From CAYNRE01 sp964399535 (lineage in GTDB: Bacteria > Planctomycetota > Planctomycetia > Pirellulales > CAYNRE01): a stretch of DNA of 64,000 bases. The position numbers and the translations under genes are program-made. The DNA lies in contig CAYNRE010000071.1 in NCBI GenBank assembly GCA_964399535.1, positions 372,001 through 436,000 on the forward strand. Direction: 5' to 3'. Below the pieces are notes generated by a model. It did no database searches. It was not told the DNA's origin and was given only the letters and a program-made list of their open reading frames with translations. Shown in pieces: positions 19,801 to 27,100 of the stretch. The number at the start of each line of letters is the position of its first letter. Position 1 is the first letter of the stretch.

Positions 19801-20207
19801 GCACGAACCTGAACTATGCCGACCAGCGGCGTCTGATTGCCAGCGGCCAAGGGGAGAAACACAGCTTCGCGCACCGCGATTATTGGTTCTCGAGCCTGCT
19901 CGACCACGACTGGCACCCGACCACTCACGCCCACCTGGCCCAAAGCAACACGCCCGACCCCGCGAAGAGCCGGAGTGAGTTACCGCAACTGTCGCAGCTT
20001 GGCGACGCCGACACCGCGGGCCTGACAGCGGCGCTGGATCTGGCACGCGTCATGGGTTCGTCGCGCGAAAGGAGCGATGTCGCCGATCTGCACGCACTGC
20101 TAGGCCAAGCGCTCGATTCGCTCGCGGGCGTTCCGCAGCAAAAGGCACAGCGAGTGCAAGCCGAGCCGAAAGCAGTGGTTTTGAAGACTTCGGCACGCAG
20201 GTCGTAG
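7857..20207 (+). CDS. Giant secreted SdrD-like / FG-GAP repeat protein (4116 residues)
   Basis: It starts at GTG 7857, six bases after a strong AGGAGGA. The first 55 residues are very basic, then 'LELRQLLSAS' at about 56-65, the N-terminal motif seen on many giant planctomycete exported proteins. The first 1,650 residues are beta-rich and not assignable in detail. SdrD B-like (calcium-binding Cna/Sdr) modules start near 1702, 1820, 2320, 3400 and 3764, each with 'G-V--D---NG--D-GE-G--G--V'. FG-GAP/VCBS-like Asp-rich repeats ('DFDGDGREDIAVL', 'DVNGDGRIDLV', 'DLDGDGDTDLLL') lie near 2140, 2492, 3509, 3611 and 3655. A module of about 190 residues is repeated three times between 2535 and 3100. 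The C-terminus is a charged helix without a dockerin. Probably a surface adhesin or matrix protein; the role is inferred from architecture only. Confidence 0.85.
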   Translation: MSPGTGPEGKSKAVKSTLGRWTPRRRARSALTWEGLGQRSRRDRLDGATRLAGESLELRQLLSASAWQGVPSDEHVAAIVHSGELGAAEAVVQDTQFDIANFQLTLPSVLEGAQTFDMDGLRFYSGAEKVIQQNTTTFGSSGAPTWVLIGQIGPTFTPMLMTYGVTTLYSGTGFNDFVRWTDGLYTVANTLADKKDPNSFGMVFGGMQVQPLDGGFYVDSILNDGASYEIDNITNGVVKTQMPNTLTAGQQLQFADLVGASGIVNGTGYSVDEVVDPMTFTIKANDGHDLSQASATGGSVTTVASPSDDEGWGALVPNGQQMQLIDKGQRAAHSVFAGFTPTRMLISKTTDAVPQPLLQFAGVQTVGYKGGHLQAGVGFQGAGNAYYLQVDYLGFYKFVNANNSSDNEFVATISVGQNALTPRINTSGIVDGTVNTTGTPHGLADGDWIHFTSLNMPASGDGSPQPLTIGTSYQVHVLGPTSFQLIDPETNQPLVDPAINATAATAVKEIGVTSIAPEEIELADGTSVTQLVVTTSQPHNLAVGDPIVFAGLQLTTGEIPDQTYYVTALVGGNQDGTSTKFIFGDADGNDYNPLVPPVLLQGRVTAPLFKAGGVFLGGDATLKLSFDGAFRIGDWLKPTDFKLELSGSVSLFKDFGNGLAVGGVASLKGDNETSEGLVVQGVGGDFSVPAWGFNITGNITKSDPDTKQQSFNVALTGVSATSIRDDSGRETIAVNGNALVMVNSWRLSVDAILGHGQTNGLTIIHEADGTVWVSEASFTIVFDSLKPPIAENNTRFIEKLSIIGGAVDICWESSGPHSQDFEFGFGGKFSVAIGDPTPDANGNWKPGISTISVAVTPDLVKITSMGVHFSGTGSFALQVNGSFAIKYGENGEFPIIARDLYFKVTLADPAQGTHGSVVLSGGIILPELRNASIELGVDGSSGGLYVDTQTGKWQLNGWRIAIPSLLAGPFLIQNFVLGFTGSSSRTDPDSSTDFIVQGSGQMKLFEKGGLVIGVNFKLGREAGKFVVQDIGAAIRNLNPGLPIPATEAFLTDIAFDIDGIPGSVSFDLLLGAVMGDKITVGAKEYSLIQALISGSYQDRDIKVTGEVLIAGGTLGDITGALDLNWGTGTYTLNLSGKAFYDIFDATWYLYFSKEVDAGLFAGTVQVPDDIPIIGGLHVAEADMMYLVDHNPGGEKFLAAWFNFLDHFKYGVKVDFNDHAKVSLIGSKTIDGLQKELPGGTGSQIFKYNIQYTPSDAVASLQAAGLGAEDASSVSYGLIEVTWNAPDGQDEIAIAAGEGDAVVVWGPGAKVNAHGWVEDTASGISYLVLTDHSRPGDVLIHVAPTAAFTTDGASYDAPDLYVPLPNLDLNVVLQSNRSQDIDPAANWNGSFAAPAPEIQNLAVSQPQAASALGDDEDSPDPVTANNATVSFQWRGLDPLTTNVSLFFDLNDTGYKGTPLTVLSGDELTIGDPDADGWRTVTVPWDLGDLQPGVPLYVYSVIKDEQHAPVKTDYAGQVQSVPAAQIQVTYANGTNVSSAELQGLPLAVTPVKEFDVQSISAGVATVASAEGLSVGDTFMFHGLTSPAGVSNGTLYFVTSISGTTFTYSTTAGGTAVSGSSAGAGAAYVDQGTTSYYATDSKGLVSPHVDVFQTYRFAMAPTRGVFLGQPSGNQELSWVNELLEYNTFEGRNQLLRMQFEFEIQAAIAGTVYNDFEDNGQLDSFDNGLAGATVFLDDNNNGTLDLGEQSVTTGVDGAYLFVHDWSDADTPLSTYTTWVQVIPPAGYKVTSSPSIPPTGITFTNDGESQPALIPYDFMLASPIVLSGTAYSDANNNGVRDPGEKGIAGAIVTITPPSGGAIQVTTDAAGVWRTAAFARGNYTLDVDAPTGGTITTPTVAFTLGSPATINFSGPFDVTDHYSQSSVVSAWDPDAGQYHSWLLGMIDGVTAGSPAVNYVDLSGGASGDVSVLNTAILDVVPAKFDVFLGKWSSDGVPTPAISFIDSNTGQIAISPSTAVGQWIWSTIGDSFADERFALTYDPNRPDHSSLASIDPNGRVKLWSVDATLIGPEYQQFIAPGETLFNFSGGTPVKMVGFNMAGNDHYRSRDLAIAYLSKNYNVPQVAIWNHATGAVESFVAGGRALVDMITSDFDGDGREDIAVLTTDTSNQNYYLTVLLTQADGSLRVLRHQGPDLAVAADGTPLTNLASVRLFGGQQAILWSTLDGDSYLNAVTVTGEQLRITTIRAPFAGNIVALAPGDVGRAATFAVFAPGRTSGHKIGTYSGTIEVNIDGTFAVDAQLTKYGGTFSGYDVGMTGVVPAASTTASGIVFNDLNSNGFQDPGETGLPGLTVRLISPSGDLVTATSSDGSDGSAIGFYRFENVTAGSYLQIALPTGTWLAQNPPQGIDTNSNGSAGLLIGVDFTAGSVLATIPLDSPADDPHGVNIRSGDLQQTGRENLIIRTSDSLYVQYFGVDGSTSFTRFDVSSPAGYFRPELELADVNGDGRIDLVTSGQSGVDVFINIAFGQFRPFRGILADPLASTPNGGYSIDDTFTGDLDSGVTSAKTYTHALNFLGPVTTVNGVVFAAATESGANFRLEAIDSATGAIGNLGGVQNFSNNLQGAMNTLASSFHYSFGDSHGDERLTLTGLTAGVTYITTFYAVGYGAGSRQELVFDSLGGSTIFDENANGSGNGILLRRTYTATSDSITFTFVAQDSISSSFHQYALTNEVAPVGYTIAVPLDGDDDSDVVSGHRYTHAIDFAGDQSVTVAGVPLLQATTTGENFSLVSYDPVSHTTADNLDVFIGYENSLNGGLNSAASNFYYSPTGASQLTLTGLLVGATYTTTFFGVGFGSGVSRVSTVTDSLGGSVVIDENAFGDRQGFRFSRTFVATGDQITFTFVAADPNYGFHHYAVTNLLIDSNANYGLGPFSNDISSGISPSKTYTHQIDFNGTGTAVVNGLALVQTAAAGATYVLSALDPVTLSESSMAAGSGLENDLLGDFHSVGSDYFYSPTGASKLTLTGLTSGTTYAATFYVTGLGNPGTRYQSIADSLGGSFYVDLNIVGNGRGLLVRRIYTATSDTMTFWFMGNDPAAGFDFFALTNEVIPPQPALPNVFSTEIAVVPGGGASEPDRVLAVRQNTGVIYEIGWDKASAAPAATGKVYTTNHAIRRMEIGDVSAAGANDLAIYETYDEDTLAPLDNAESVSKQAVWLLSAASNYALGTLLIDLGANAYEPRVDLTIAPLFPGEETVLVLGNRSNSQTVDVFMARADSAVLKTSTPGFVGYGLNFGTFISGSSVPNVVIAGENAILVLVPGNDPSDSNNPTGFDPNVPLVEAGIALTGSTNAGAIGALAGAHHDELMVVQYLPGTGYVVRPYYNTTDSYGVTADAGGGLFDFAVVVPGTGGGTIAGNVFYDAEGGGVWNPDDYGISDGVRLYLDLNQNGTLDSTEPSTLPDRDGNYRFTDLMPRVYSVAIQLGSGYTATTATAQAVALAALPVSAVNGVDFGLKAKNFGVDLNNDHQADLLLTEPSSNGVYVQLRNGQNRLTTYKIGQLTSADWVVVGVYDLSSNATVDVLLHDTRTGQLRAWELFAGAGVPTVKRIHELGYTVPEGFSVIGVGDLDDDGTPELVMVRKTTGEHRIVEFTSDAPTESPLNVLPSSQVVGVGDLDGDGDTDLLLQNWRSNQVFARIYENGRFVAVKTIGDINPDWSVAGVTDLVTGGNAEVLFQERATGKAYAWLLGPNLTVQQTNEIDIGEHSGLRLHLSERFTSSISGTVFRDVRGDGGSADDTPLAGVTLKLYIDRNRNQRLDPTDGPPIATTETAADGTYVFAGQSAGNYLVQQATPDNFVPTGEPPTGALAVAVDEGATHSGVDFQDYQIEQIAIKNVYFRITHNGRTKRFAALDDNVQAGDTVKVVFTVPRNATATFSLVSYQVSRGTLFPPEPRDQEIYRSDTGTFGPGVHSLTVQVPNHRFEVDFVLGYPLEQFGKPGTNLNYADQRRLIASGQGEKHSFAHRDYWFSSLLDHDWHPTTHAHLAQSNTPDPAKSRSELPQLSQLGDADTAGLTAALDLARVMGSSRERSDVADLHALLGQALDSLAGVPQQKAQRVQAEPKAVVLKTSARRS
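15460..17160 (+). repeat. Three tandem copies of a ~560-bp coding module
   Basis: Inside the first giant gene, about residues 2535-3100. Each copy contains 'SG---(A/S)KTYTHA(L/I)-F-G', then 'LTLTGL--G-TY-TTFY', then 'DSLGGS---DEN', then '(R/T)-(Y/F)-AT-D-(I/M)TF-F-(A/G)-D' and 'HQYALTNEV' or a close variant. The pattern resembles the planctomycete extracellular repeats with a final strand pair like a carbohydrate-binding sandwich. The copies have diverged in sequence but keep spacing. Confidence 0.75.
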
Positions 20208-20635
20208 GCGTCTCGAAGAGGTAATCGCCGAGACCGCCGGTAGCCCGGAGACCCAGGCGTCGATCGCTGGCAGGGTTTCCAGCGCCGAATGACACTCCAG
20301 GCAGTTGTCGGCCAGTTTCGAGCGGCCAATGGTCGGATCGAGTCCGACGCAGTGGAAGCAGATGGCCGTCACGAAATCTTCGACGTTACGGAACCACCGG
20401 TGGGGGCCGGTCGAGGAACTCGCGGCGGCGACTGCCAGGCGAAAACCCTGTTTTGGAATGACTTGTGTCCGATCGGCGGTGAAAGACCGTCCGTGTCGTG
20501 AAATTTGCTGTTCAACCGCAGTCCATGTTCCGTGGATTGCAGCTGGCCACAAGCACCAGACGTGGCACTAAGCGCCTCCATTGAGGCCGGAGGCCAATCG
20601 GATCGTTCACCTTCCGCCGGCGAAGCCCCCAGCGG
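20208..20635. other. Intergenic stretch between converging genes
   Basis: It lies between the 3' ends of the first giant gene and the arylsulfatase. No intact gene. On the minus strand a frame around 20250-20420 contains 'CFHCVGLDP' and 'NCLECHSALE', which includes one CxxCH haem-type motif and could be a scrap of a cytochrome c-like gene, but it has no start, no neighbours and no continuation. I see no clear intrinsic terminator. Confidence 0.3.
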
Positions 20636-23092
20636 TCAGTCGCGCAGGCGTCTCCTCAACTCCATTTCGAGGTCGAGATACTGCGCCTCATCAACAGCGA
20701 CTTCGACGAACTGGAGCTTCCCGCCATTGAAGGTGCCGGGCGTCGTGTACTCCTGACTCACCGCGTCGCCGCTGTCGTAACCGACGCAAAGGCCGTCGCC
20801 CGAAAGCGTGAACTTGCCGAGCTGAGTCCGCATCGGTCCCTCGGCCACGACCTTGTCGTTAATGTAGAGCTTGGCCTTGCCGAGATTCTCCTTGTGCTCG
20901 CCCTCGCCTTCCCGGATGAACTCCATGCCGAGAACGTACTTGCCCGGCTTGAGCTCCTCGGAGGAAACGAAGTGCTGCTCCGGCTTGATGCCGAGGAAGT
21001 TGTAGACGTAGTGCAGCTTCTTTTCCTTGAGGAACAGCGTGTGGCCGCCGAACCGCGAGCCGTGGGCGAAAACCACACCCGTGGCGTTCGCATCGGTGAC
21101 TTCAACATTAGCCAGGATCTTGTAGGAGCGGCCGCGGACGCTCACGGCCACGCCTTCGGGGACGGGAGCAGTTCCGGGGAAATAGGTGTACCGCTCACGG
21201 ATCGGTTCATCGCTGGGGCGTTCGACGCCGAGGAGTTGCGCCGCGGTGCGGTCGTCAAGGGGCAGCACCAGGTTCCTATCCGCCTCCTCGAACCACGCCT
21301 TGATCAATGCCTGGAGTTTCTCGGGGTGCTCCTGGGCCAGGTTCTTGGACTCAGAGCGATCCGCATCAACGTGGTACAGTTCCCACTGGTCCTGGTCGAA
21401 GTGACCCTTGTCCGTCAGTGGAGCATGGAGTGCGACCGCCTTCCACCCGTTCTCCCACATCCCGCGCGTGCCGAGCATGGCATAATACTGCCGCTTCTTT
21501 TGCGTCGGGCCGTCCGGTTTGGCGTCGAAGCTGTACTTCATGGAGACGCCCGAGAGCGGCCACTGCTCGACACCGCGGTACTCCGTCGGCATTTCCACTC
21601 CGCAGACTTCGAGAATCGTTGGCATAATGTCCACGGAATGGTGGTACTGGTGGCGAATCTCTCCCTTGGCCTTGATCCCCTTGGGCCAGTGGATGACCAG
21701 CGGGCAGCAAGTGCCGCCGGCGTGCGAGTAGCGCTTAAACATCTGGAACGGCGTGGAGAACGCGGCGGCCCAGCCGGTCGGGTAGTGGTTGTAAGTTTCC
21801 ACGCTGCCGAGCGTGTCCAGGTACTTCAGGTTCTCGGCGAGGCTGTCCGGGTAGTTGTTGAAGAACTTGTTCTCGTTAACCGAGCCGCTCGGACTACCTT
21901 CACCGGACGCGCCATTGTCGGAAGCGTAGAAGATGAGCGTGTTGTCGAGTTGGCCGGTCTTTTCGAGGTAGTCGATGACCCGCCCGATCTGCACGTCGGT
22001 GTACTCCGAGAACCCCGCGTATACTTCCGCCATGCGGCAGAACAGCTTTCTTTCGTCGGCGTTGAGCGAGTCCCATGGCCGCACGAAGTCATCCGCGTTG
22101 GCCACGTCATTCGGCAGTGGGTTGAGCGGCGTGAGTTGCGTTCCCTTGGGCATGATGCCACGTTCGACCATGCGCTGAAGCACCCACTCGCGGTACGCCT
22201 CGTAGCCGTCGTCGAATTTGCCCTTGTACTTCTCGATGTACTCCTTCGGGCAGTGGTGTGGGGCGTGGTTGGCACCGGGGCAATACCACATGAACCACGG
22301 TCGAGACGGGTTGGTGGCGCTATGGTCCCGGAGCATTTCGAGCGCCTGGTCGGCAAGGTCCTTGGAGACGTGGTAACCCTTGTCCGGACCGTAGGGCTGT
22401 TCGATGAACTTGTTGTCATCGACGAGGTCGGGGAACCATTGGTTGGTTTCGCCGCCGAGGAAGCCGTAGAAGCGGTCGAAGCCCATCTGGAGCGGCCACT
22501 GTTTGCGGCTCGCGCCCGAAGCAACGTCTTGCTCGGCAACGTTGTGGTTCTTGCCAATCCAGAACGTGCTGAACCCGTTGTCTTGCAGCACGTGCCCGAT
22601 GGTGGCGCACTGGGCTGGAATTCGCGCACTCCAGCCTGGGTATCCCTGCGAGCCTTCCGTGATGCACGACATGCCGTTGAGGTGATGATTGCGGCCAGTG
22701 AGAATCGTGGACCGCGTCGGCGAGCAGAGCGCCGTGTTGTGCCACTGCGTGTAGGTCAGACCGTTCTTCGCCAGTCGATCCAACGTCGGCATGTTGATGC
22801 GTCCGCCGTAAGGCGACCACGACGCCACGCCCGTGTCGTCGTACAAGATGTACAGAACGTTGGGTGCGCCCTTCGGGGCCGCCTTCGGAATGAATGGTCC
22901 CCAGTCCGGCTTGGAATCACGGACATCAAGCTTGATGACTCCCTTGAAGGTCGCCGGCGGCTTGGGCGTTGCATCGGCCGTCGTCGTGTCCAGGGCGAAG
23001 GCCTGGGTGAGCCGGCCGGACGCTGTCAACCCGCCAAATAGTGCGCCGGCCGCAAGTACAACCGCAGCGGCCAGAGTCTTTCGCGTAGGCAT
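20636..23092 (-). CDS. Secreted type I arylsulfatase
   Basis: 818 residues from ATG 23092, which starts a clear signal peptide (residues 1-34); the longer upstream frame is not protein-like. Family S1 formylglycine sulfatase. The metal site is 'LYDDTG' (Asp85-Asp86) and the FGE target motif is C-S-P-T-R at 123-127, followed by 'STILTGR'. An extra C-terminal region of about 200 residues ('YTYFPGTAPVPEG' onward) is typical of the large AtsA-like subfamily. It hydrolyses sulfate esters, probably on extracellular polysaccharides, in the periplasm or outside. Cys123 must be oxidised to formylglycine by an FGE not obviously present here. It lies between two giant surface proteins, a setting that suggests polysaccharide use. 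Confidence 0.93.
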   Translation of the reverse strand: MPTRKTLAAAVVLAAGALFGGLTASGRLTQAFALDTTTADATPKPPATFKGVIKLDVRDSKPDWGPFIPKAAPKGAPNVLYILYDDTGVASWSPYGGRINMPTLDRLAKNGLTYTQWHNTALCSPTRSTILTGRNHHLNGMSCITEGSQGYPGWSARIPAQCATIGHVLQDNGFSTFWIGKNHNVAEQDVASGASRKQWPLQMGFDRFYGFLGGETNQWFPDLVDDNKFIEQPYGPDKGYHVSKDLADQALEMLRDHSATNPSRPWFMWYCPGANHAPHHCPKEYIEKYKGKFDDGYEAYREWVLQRMVERGIMPKGTQLTPLNPLPNDVANADDFVRPWDSLNADERKLFCRMAEVYAGFSEYTDVQIGRVIDYLEKTGQLDNTLIFYASDNGASGEGSPSGSVNENKFFNNYPDSLAENLKYLDTLGSVETYNHYPTGWAAAFSTPFQMFKRYSHAGGTCCPLVIHWPKGIKAKGEIRHQYHHSVDIMPTILEVCGVEMPTEYRGVEQWPLSGVSMKYSFDAKPDGPTQKKRQYYAMLGTRGMWENGWKAVALHAPLTDKGHFDQDQWELYHVDADRSESKNLAQEHPEKLQALIKAWFEEADRNLVLPLDDRTAAQLLGVERPSDEPIRERYTYFPGTAPVPEGVAVSVRGRSYKILANVEVTDANATGVVFAHGSRFGGHTLFLKEKKLHYVYNFLGIKPEQHFVSSEELKPGKYVLGMEFIREGEGEHKENLGKAKLYINDKVVAEGPMRTQLGKFTLSGDGLCVGYDSGDAVSQEYTTPGTFNGGKLQFVEVAVDEAQYLDLEMELRRRLRD

Positions 23093-24177
23093 GGTGTTTC
23101 TTTCCCCCAACCGTCTGTTTCTGCTGATTGTGACTTCGAGACGTGCCTCTTCAAGTCGATTGGACATGATCCTAGCCTGATCCAGTCTGGCCGCCAACGG
23201 CCTAGGGCCTTTTGAACCCGCGATTGCCGAGCCACACCAAGGAATTGCAGCGACGTCCGAATAACACCCTCCTGAAATCACCGGCGAATTGACCTGGGCT
23301 GCCGACGTAAATCGGCTCGGAGAATCGAGCAAAACAAGCCCTTCGACGTTCACGCCGAAAGGCTACTTTTGAAAACCAGTCGGGGCGACAGGACGGCAAG
23401 ACAGCCATGTCGCACATCTTTTTCGGATTGGAGCACTTCGGTACGACGGTTGCCCTGAAGCGTGTGCCCACTCGTCAACTCGCGCGAGGCGTCGCCTGGC
23501 ATGCTATGACAGCTCCTGTCATTGATTCGCACCACGAGGCAGAAGAGGTCGCGCCATGGGCGGCTTGCTGCGGCGGTTGGTCTGCCTCGCTCTTCAAGTC
23601 GTTTGCAGTCGAGTCGTGCTGCTGGTCGAGAATCTCGCTCCGCGCCAGCAGTTGGCCGTGTACCACCGAACGGCCAAGCGTCCACGGTTGAATTCGACGC
23701 ATCGGCCTTCCTGGGTTTGGCTTTCGCGGCTCTGGAGTCGTGGCGTTCGGTACTCGTGGTCGTGCGGCCGGAGACGGTCGTCGGCTGGCTTCGACGAGGG
23801 GATTTCGCTTGTACTGGCGTCGAGCCTTAATGGAACCAGCAGTCGCGGCAATGCAACGCGCACGACGTTACCAGCACGCTGAATTTCCCATGCTTGGCGA
23901 ATCTCTTTCATCGCCGCATGGCTCTCGCCAGGACTTCTGAGCCAATCCGCGCCGCACCATCGTGACCCCAGCCTTACCCATCTCCGCGGATTCACTACTC
24001 GGGAGAGACACCCGCGCGGCAATCGACCACGGGTGCCCGGGCACCGCCGCGGGCCAGCGGCGAAGGTTGCCTGGTCGGCTGGCAGCTGGCGGGCGCCAGG
24101 CTACGAGCCGAATATCCGGGGTGGAGCGCGCCCCCGCGCGTGGCCGTGGGGCAACAGGTCGCTGCGTGAATGGCTGC
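23093..24177. other. Intergenic stretch with transposase remnant and tRNA-Pro-like scrap
   Basis: It contains an 18-bp copy of the tRNA-Pro 3'-end scrap (CAGTCGGGGCGACAGGAC at 23377-23394), the decayed transposase described separately, and about 300 bases before the second giant gene's stop in which I see nothing. Confidence 0.4.
23556..23850 (+). pseudogene. Truncated, frameshifted integrase-core transposase remnant
   Basis: It matches the N-terminus of the IS481/ISL-like 'integrase core' transposases. 'LVENLAPRQQLAVYHRTAKRP' and 'RPSWVWLSRLWS' are in one frame, 'WRSVLVVVRPETVVGWLRRG' in the next, and 'GFRLYWRR' in the third. So at least two frameshifts break the gene. The catalytic DDE part is missing altogether. 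No terminal inverted repeats were found. It is a dead scrap, useful as evidence of past insertion between the sulfatase and the second giant gene. Confidence 0.75.
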
Positions 24178-27100
24178 TTACTTTCCTTGGCGCCCGCGGC
24201 GTAAGAGCGCGTCGACCGATCGCGACAGAGGCGACCAATTGGCCTCATAAGCCAGAGCCTGGTCGACCATCTGGGCCCGGCGATCGCTTTGCCCGGACTG
24301 GGCCGACCCGTTGGCCGAATAATTGGCCGAATAGTTGGCCGGGCTTCGCGGGGCCAAGGCGGCTTCGGCAAAAATGCGGTCGATCGACCTGGCCACGGGC
24401 TGCGAGGCGGGAACCGGCGGAGAGGCGGCAGCGGGGCGCGAGGCGGCAGCCGTTTGCCCCTGGTGGGCGGCCCAAAGGGCGTAATCGGCTAAGCCGACCG
24501 CGCCGTCACCGTTGAAGTCGGCCGGCAGATTGGGACCGGCTTGCCCGAAAGTTGCGCTCCACTCCAGGTAATCGTCGAGCCTTACCATGCCATCGCCGTT
24601 GGCGTCGCCCACGATTGTAGAATCGACCACGTGGATGGCGCGCGTCGCCTCGGCACTGACGCCGCCGTCGCGATCGACCGCCACGACGCGAACGAGGTAA
24701 TCGCCCGCCGCCGAGTAGGCGTGCGCCGCGGGAAGCGAATTTGGGCCGCTTAGAACTTCGTCGACCGAACCGTCGCCGTCCCAATCCACCTGGTAGCTGA
24801 ACTCGCCTGACTGGTCGCCCGGGCTGATGTCGGATGCATGCAGTGTCACCCGGGCCAACTTGCCACGGACCGCGGTGCTGGTTCCTTCGATGCTAGCCGT
24901 TGGCGCGACGTTGCTTACTACAACGTCAAAGGAAACCGCGTCGTGATAGAAGCCGTTGTACAGCGCACGGATGACGACGGTTTGCGACTGGCCGGGACCA
25001 TCGGCCGCCGTCCAATTCCAGGTCCAGGTTCCGTCGAGGTTGTCGACGACCTCACCGATCGAGGCCGAAAGGTTGACACTTACCTCGGCAACGTGCGGCA
25101 CCGTTCCGGTCGCGGTGGCCGTTTGTCCTTCGTCGACCGAAACACTCGGCTGCGCCGCGAGCGCAGGCAGTACGATCACTCGCGCTTGGCCCAAAGCCAT
25201 GCCGCCGTTGGCGTCATCGGCTTCGTATTCAAGAACTTTGGGACCGACGTCGTCGATCGAGGGGGTGAATTCGAGGAAATTGTGTTCGACGACGCGCAAG
25301 TCGCCAACGACCGGCGCGCTCAAGAGCCCCAGGCGCAGAAAATCACCATCATCGTCGCGATCGTTGGAAAGCGGATGCAGAAGCGCAGTCTTTCCGACGA
25401 TCGCAAGTTCGAGCTCGCTCCGCGTGACCGGCGTATCGTTGACTGGAGCCACGGTGACGCCGATTATTTCGCGCGTGACACCGCCGCGCTCGTCGACAAC
25501 TTCGATCGTCACGTGCGCGGTGCCAAAGGCGTTGGCGGTCGGAACGATGTCGAGAAGGTATCGTCCGGAGGCGCCGCCCGACCGGACGACGAGGCCCGAG
25601 GCTGGCAGCAAGAGCACATTGTCGCTGAAGACGGTTACCGTGGGCGGCGCGAGGCCTTCGGCCTGGAGGCGAACGCCAAAGGGAATGTCGTGGACCGATT
25701 CATCTTCGAACAGGAACTGGTCATGAATGGCCGTCAGCAGCGGGGGGAGCGGCAAGTGGCGAATCATGTCGAGATAGGCCTCGTCGGTGCGACCATCCTT
25801 GGCCAACAACGCTTGGCTGTCCATCTCGCCGCGTCCGACTTGGTAAATCTCCCCGGCAATTTCGCCATTTTCCAGCAGCTTGGCTTCGGTGATCCAGTGC
25901 GCTAGTTCGATCGTGTTTGTGGCGGCCGCGGCCAGGAGACGCTGCACGATCACCGAATCGGCGACGACAACGGCCACGTCGTCGACTACTTGGAACAGGC
26001 GTGGAAAATCGAAGTAGACGTTCAACGCCGCCAACGCCGGAGCCGATAGCTCGGCAGCGCGTTCGATGATCGACCGCATTTGCGCCGGGCTCGTGAGGTC
26101 GAGATCGTGCGCCACGATGTGTTCGGCGATCGCTTGGAACACGGACTCGCTGAAGTGGCCCACGAATCTCCGGTCGCCGAGCGGAACGCCCGACAGGCCA
26201 GACAAGAGTGCTTCGATCTCGATCACGACGGTGTTGACGTTGTTCTCGGCAAGCATCACCGGGCCGGCCAGCGGGTTGCCTGCCAAGGCTTCATCGAAGT
26301 GCGCGAACGATGAGAGGTCGACTTCGGCATTGATGCCGAATTCGTGCTTAATCACCTCGGCAGCATCGTCTACGGCGAAGGTGCCGTCGCTGGCGGCGAT
26401 GGCCAACAGCCGGTCGAGTTCGTTCCAATCGTTCCCGTCAACGGCGCCGTTTCCGTCGATGTCGAGCCGCGGATCCATTGGGTTCGAGGCCAGCAACGCG
26501 AAGAACGCAGGGCGATCAGCCTCATCGACCGAACCATCGCCGGTAATGTCGGCGGGGCGGGTATCGACCGGGAGCTTTTCGAGCGCCTCTTCCAGTGCCG
26601 TGAAACCGGTCACTCCGCCGTGGCCGCCGGGCGGAATGGCCACTTCGTCGGTCGACGGCAGGCCCGTGCTGACGTCGGTGCCGCCGACCACGCGAATCTC
26701 ACCTGCGGACATGTCGAACCCGTCGGGAATCACAAGCGTGTAATTCCCTTCAAAGTCGCTGAGGGTGAAGGGCTCGCCTTCGTCAAACTGCAGGTTGTTG
26801 TTGGCGTCGAACCAGACGGTGGCGCCGGCCACGGGCCCCGTCTGCACTTTGCCCCCCAGCGCGGAGCCGCTGAAGCCGCTGCCATCGAGCTTGAATCGCG
26901 CGATTTCGAAGCTCGCCAGTCGCGATTCGTACACCTTGGCTTCGAAAAAGCCGAGCGTGACGTTGATCTCGGCGCCTAGGAAAATTCCCACCGACCCGTG
27001 CAAATCGAACAGGTCGAGGGGGTTGTTCGAGAACTTCTCGACGATGTCGCTGCCACGCACCTTTCCGTCCGACGTGCCCGCTCGCTCGCCGGTGTCGACG

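Noticed and set aside
20208..20552. Minus-strand cytochrome c-like scrap with CxxCH
   Set aside because: One haem motif only, no start, no family match beyond it; too weak for a gene call.
20894..23041. A 715-codon open frame on the plus strand
   Set aside because: It is the antisense of the arylsulfatase gene, whose motifs are certain; the plus-strand protein has low complexity (Val/Arg/Glu-rich) and no domain.
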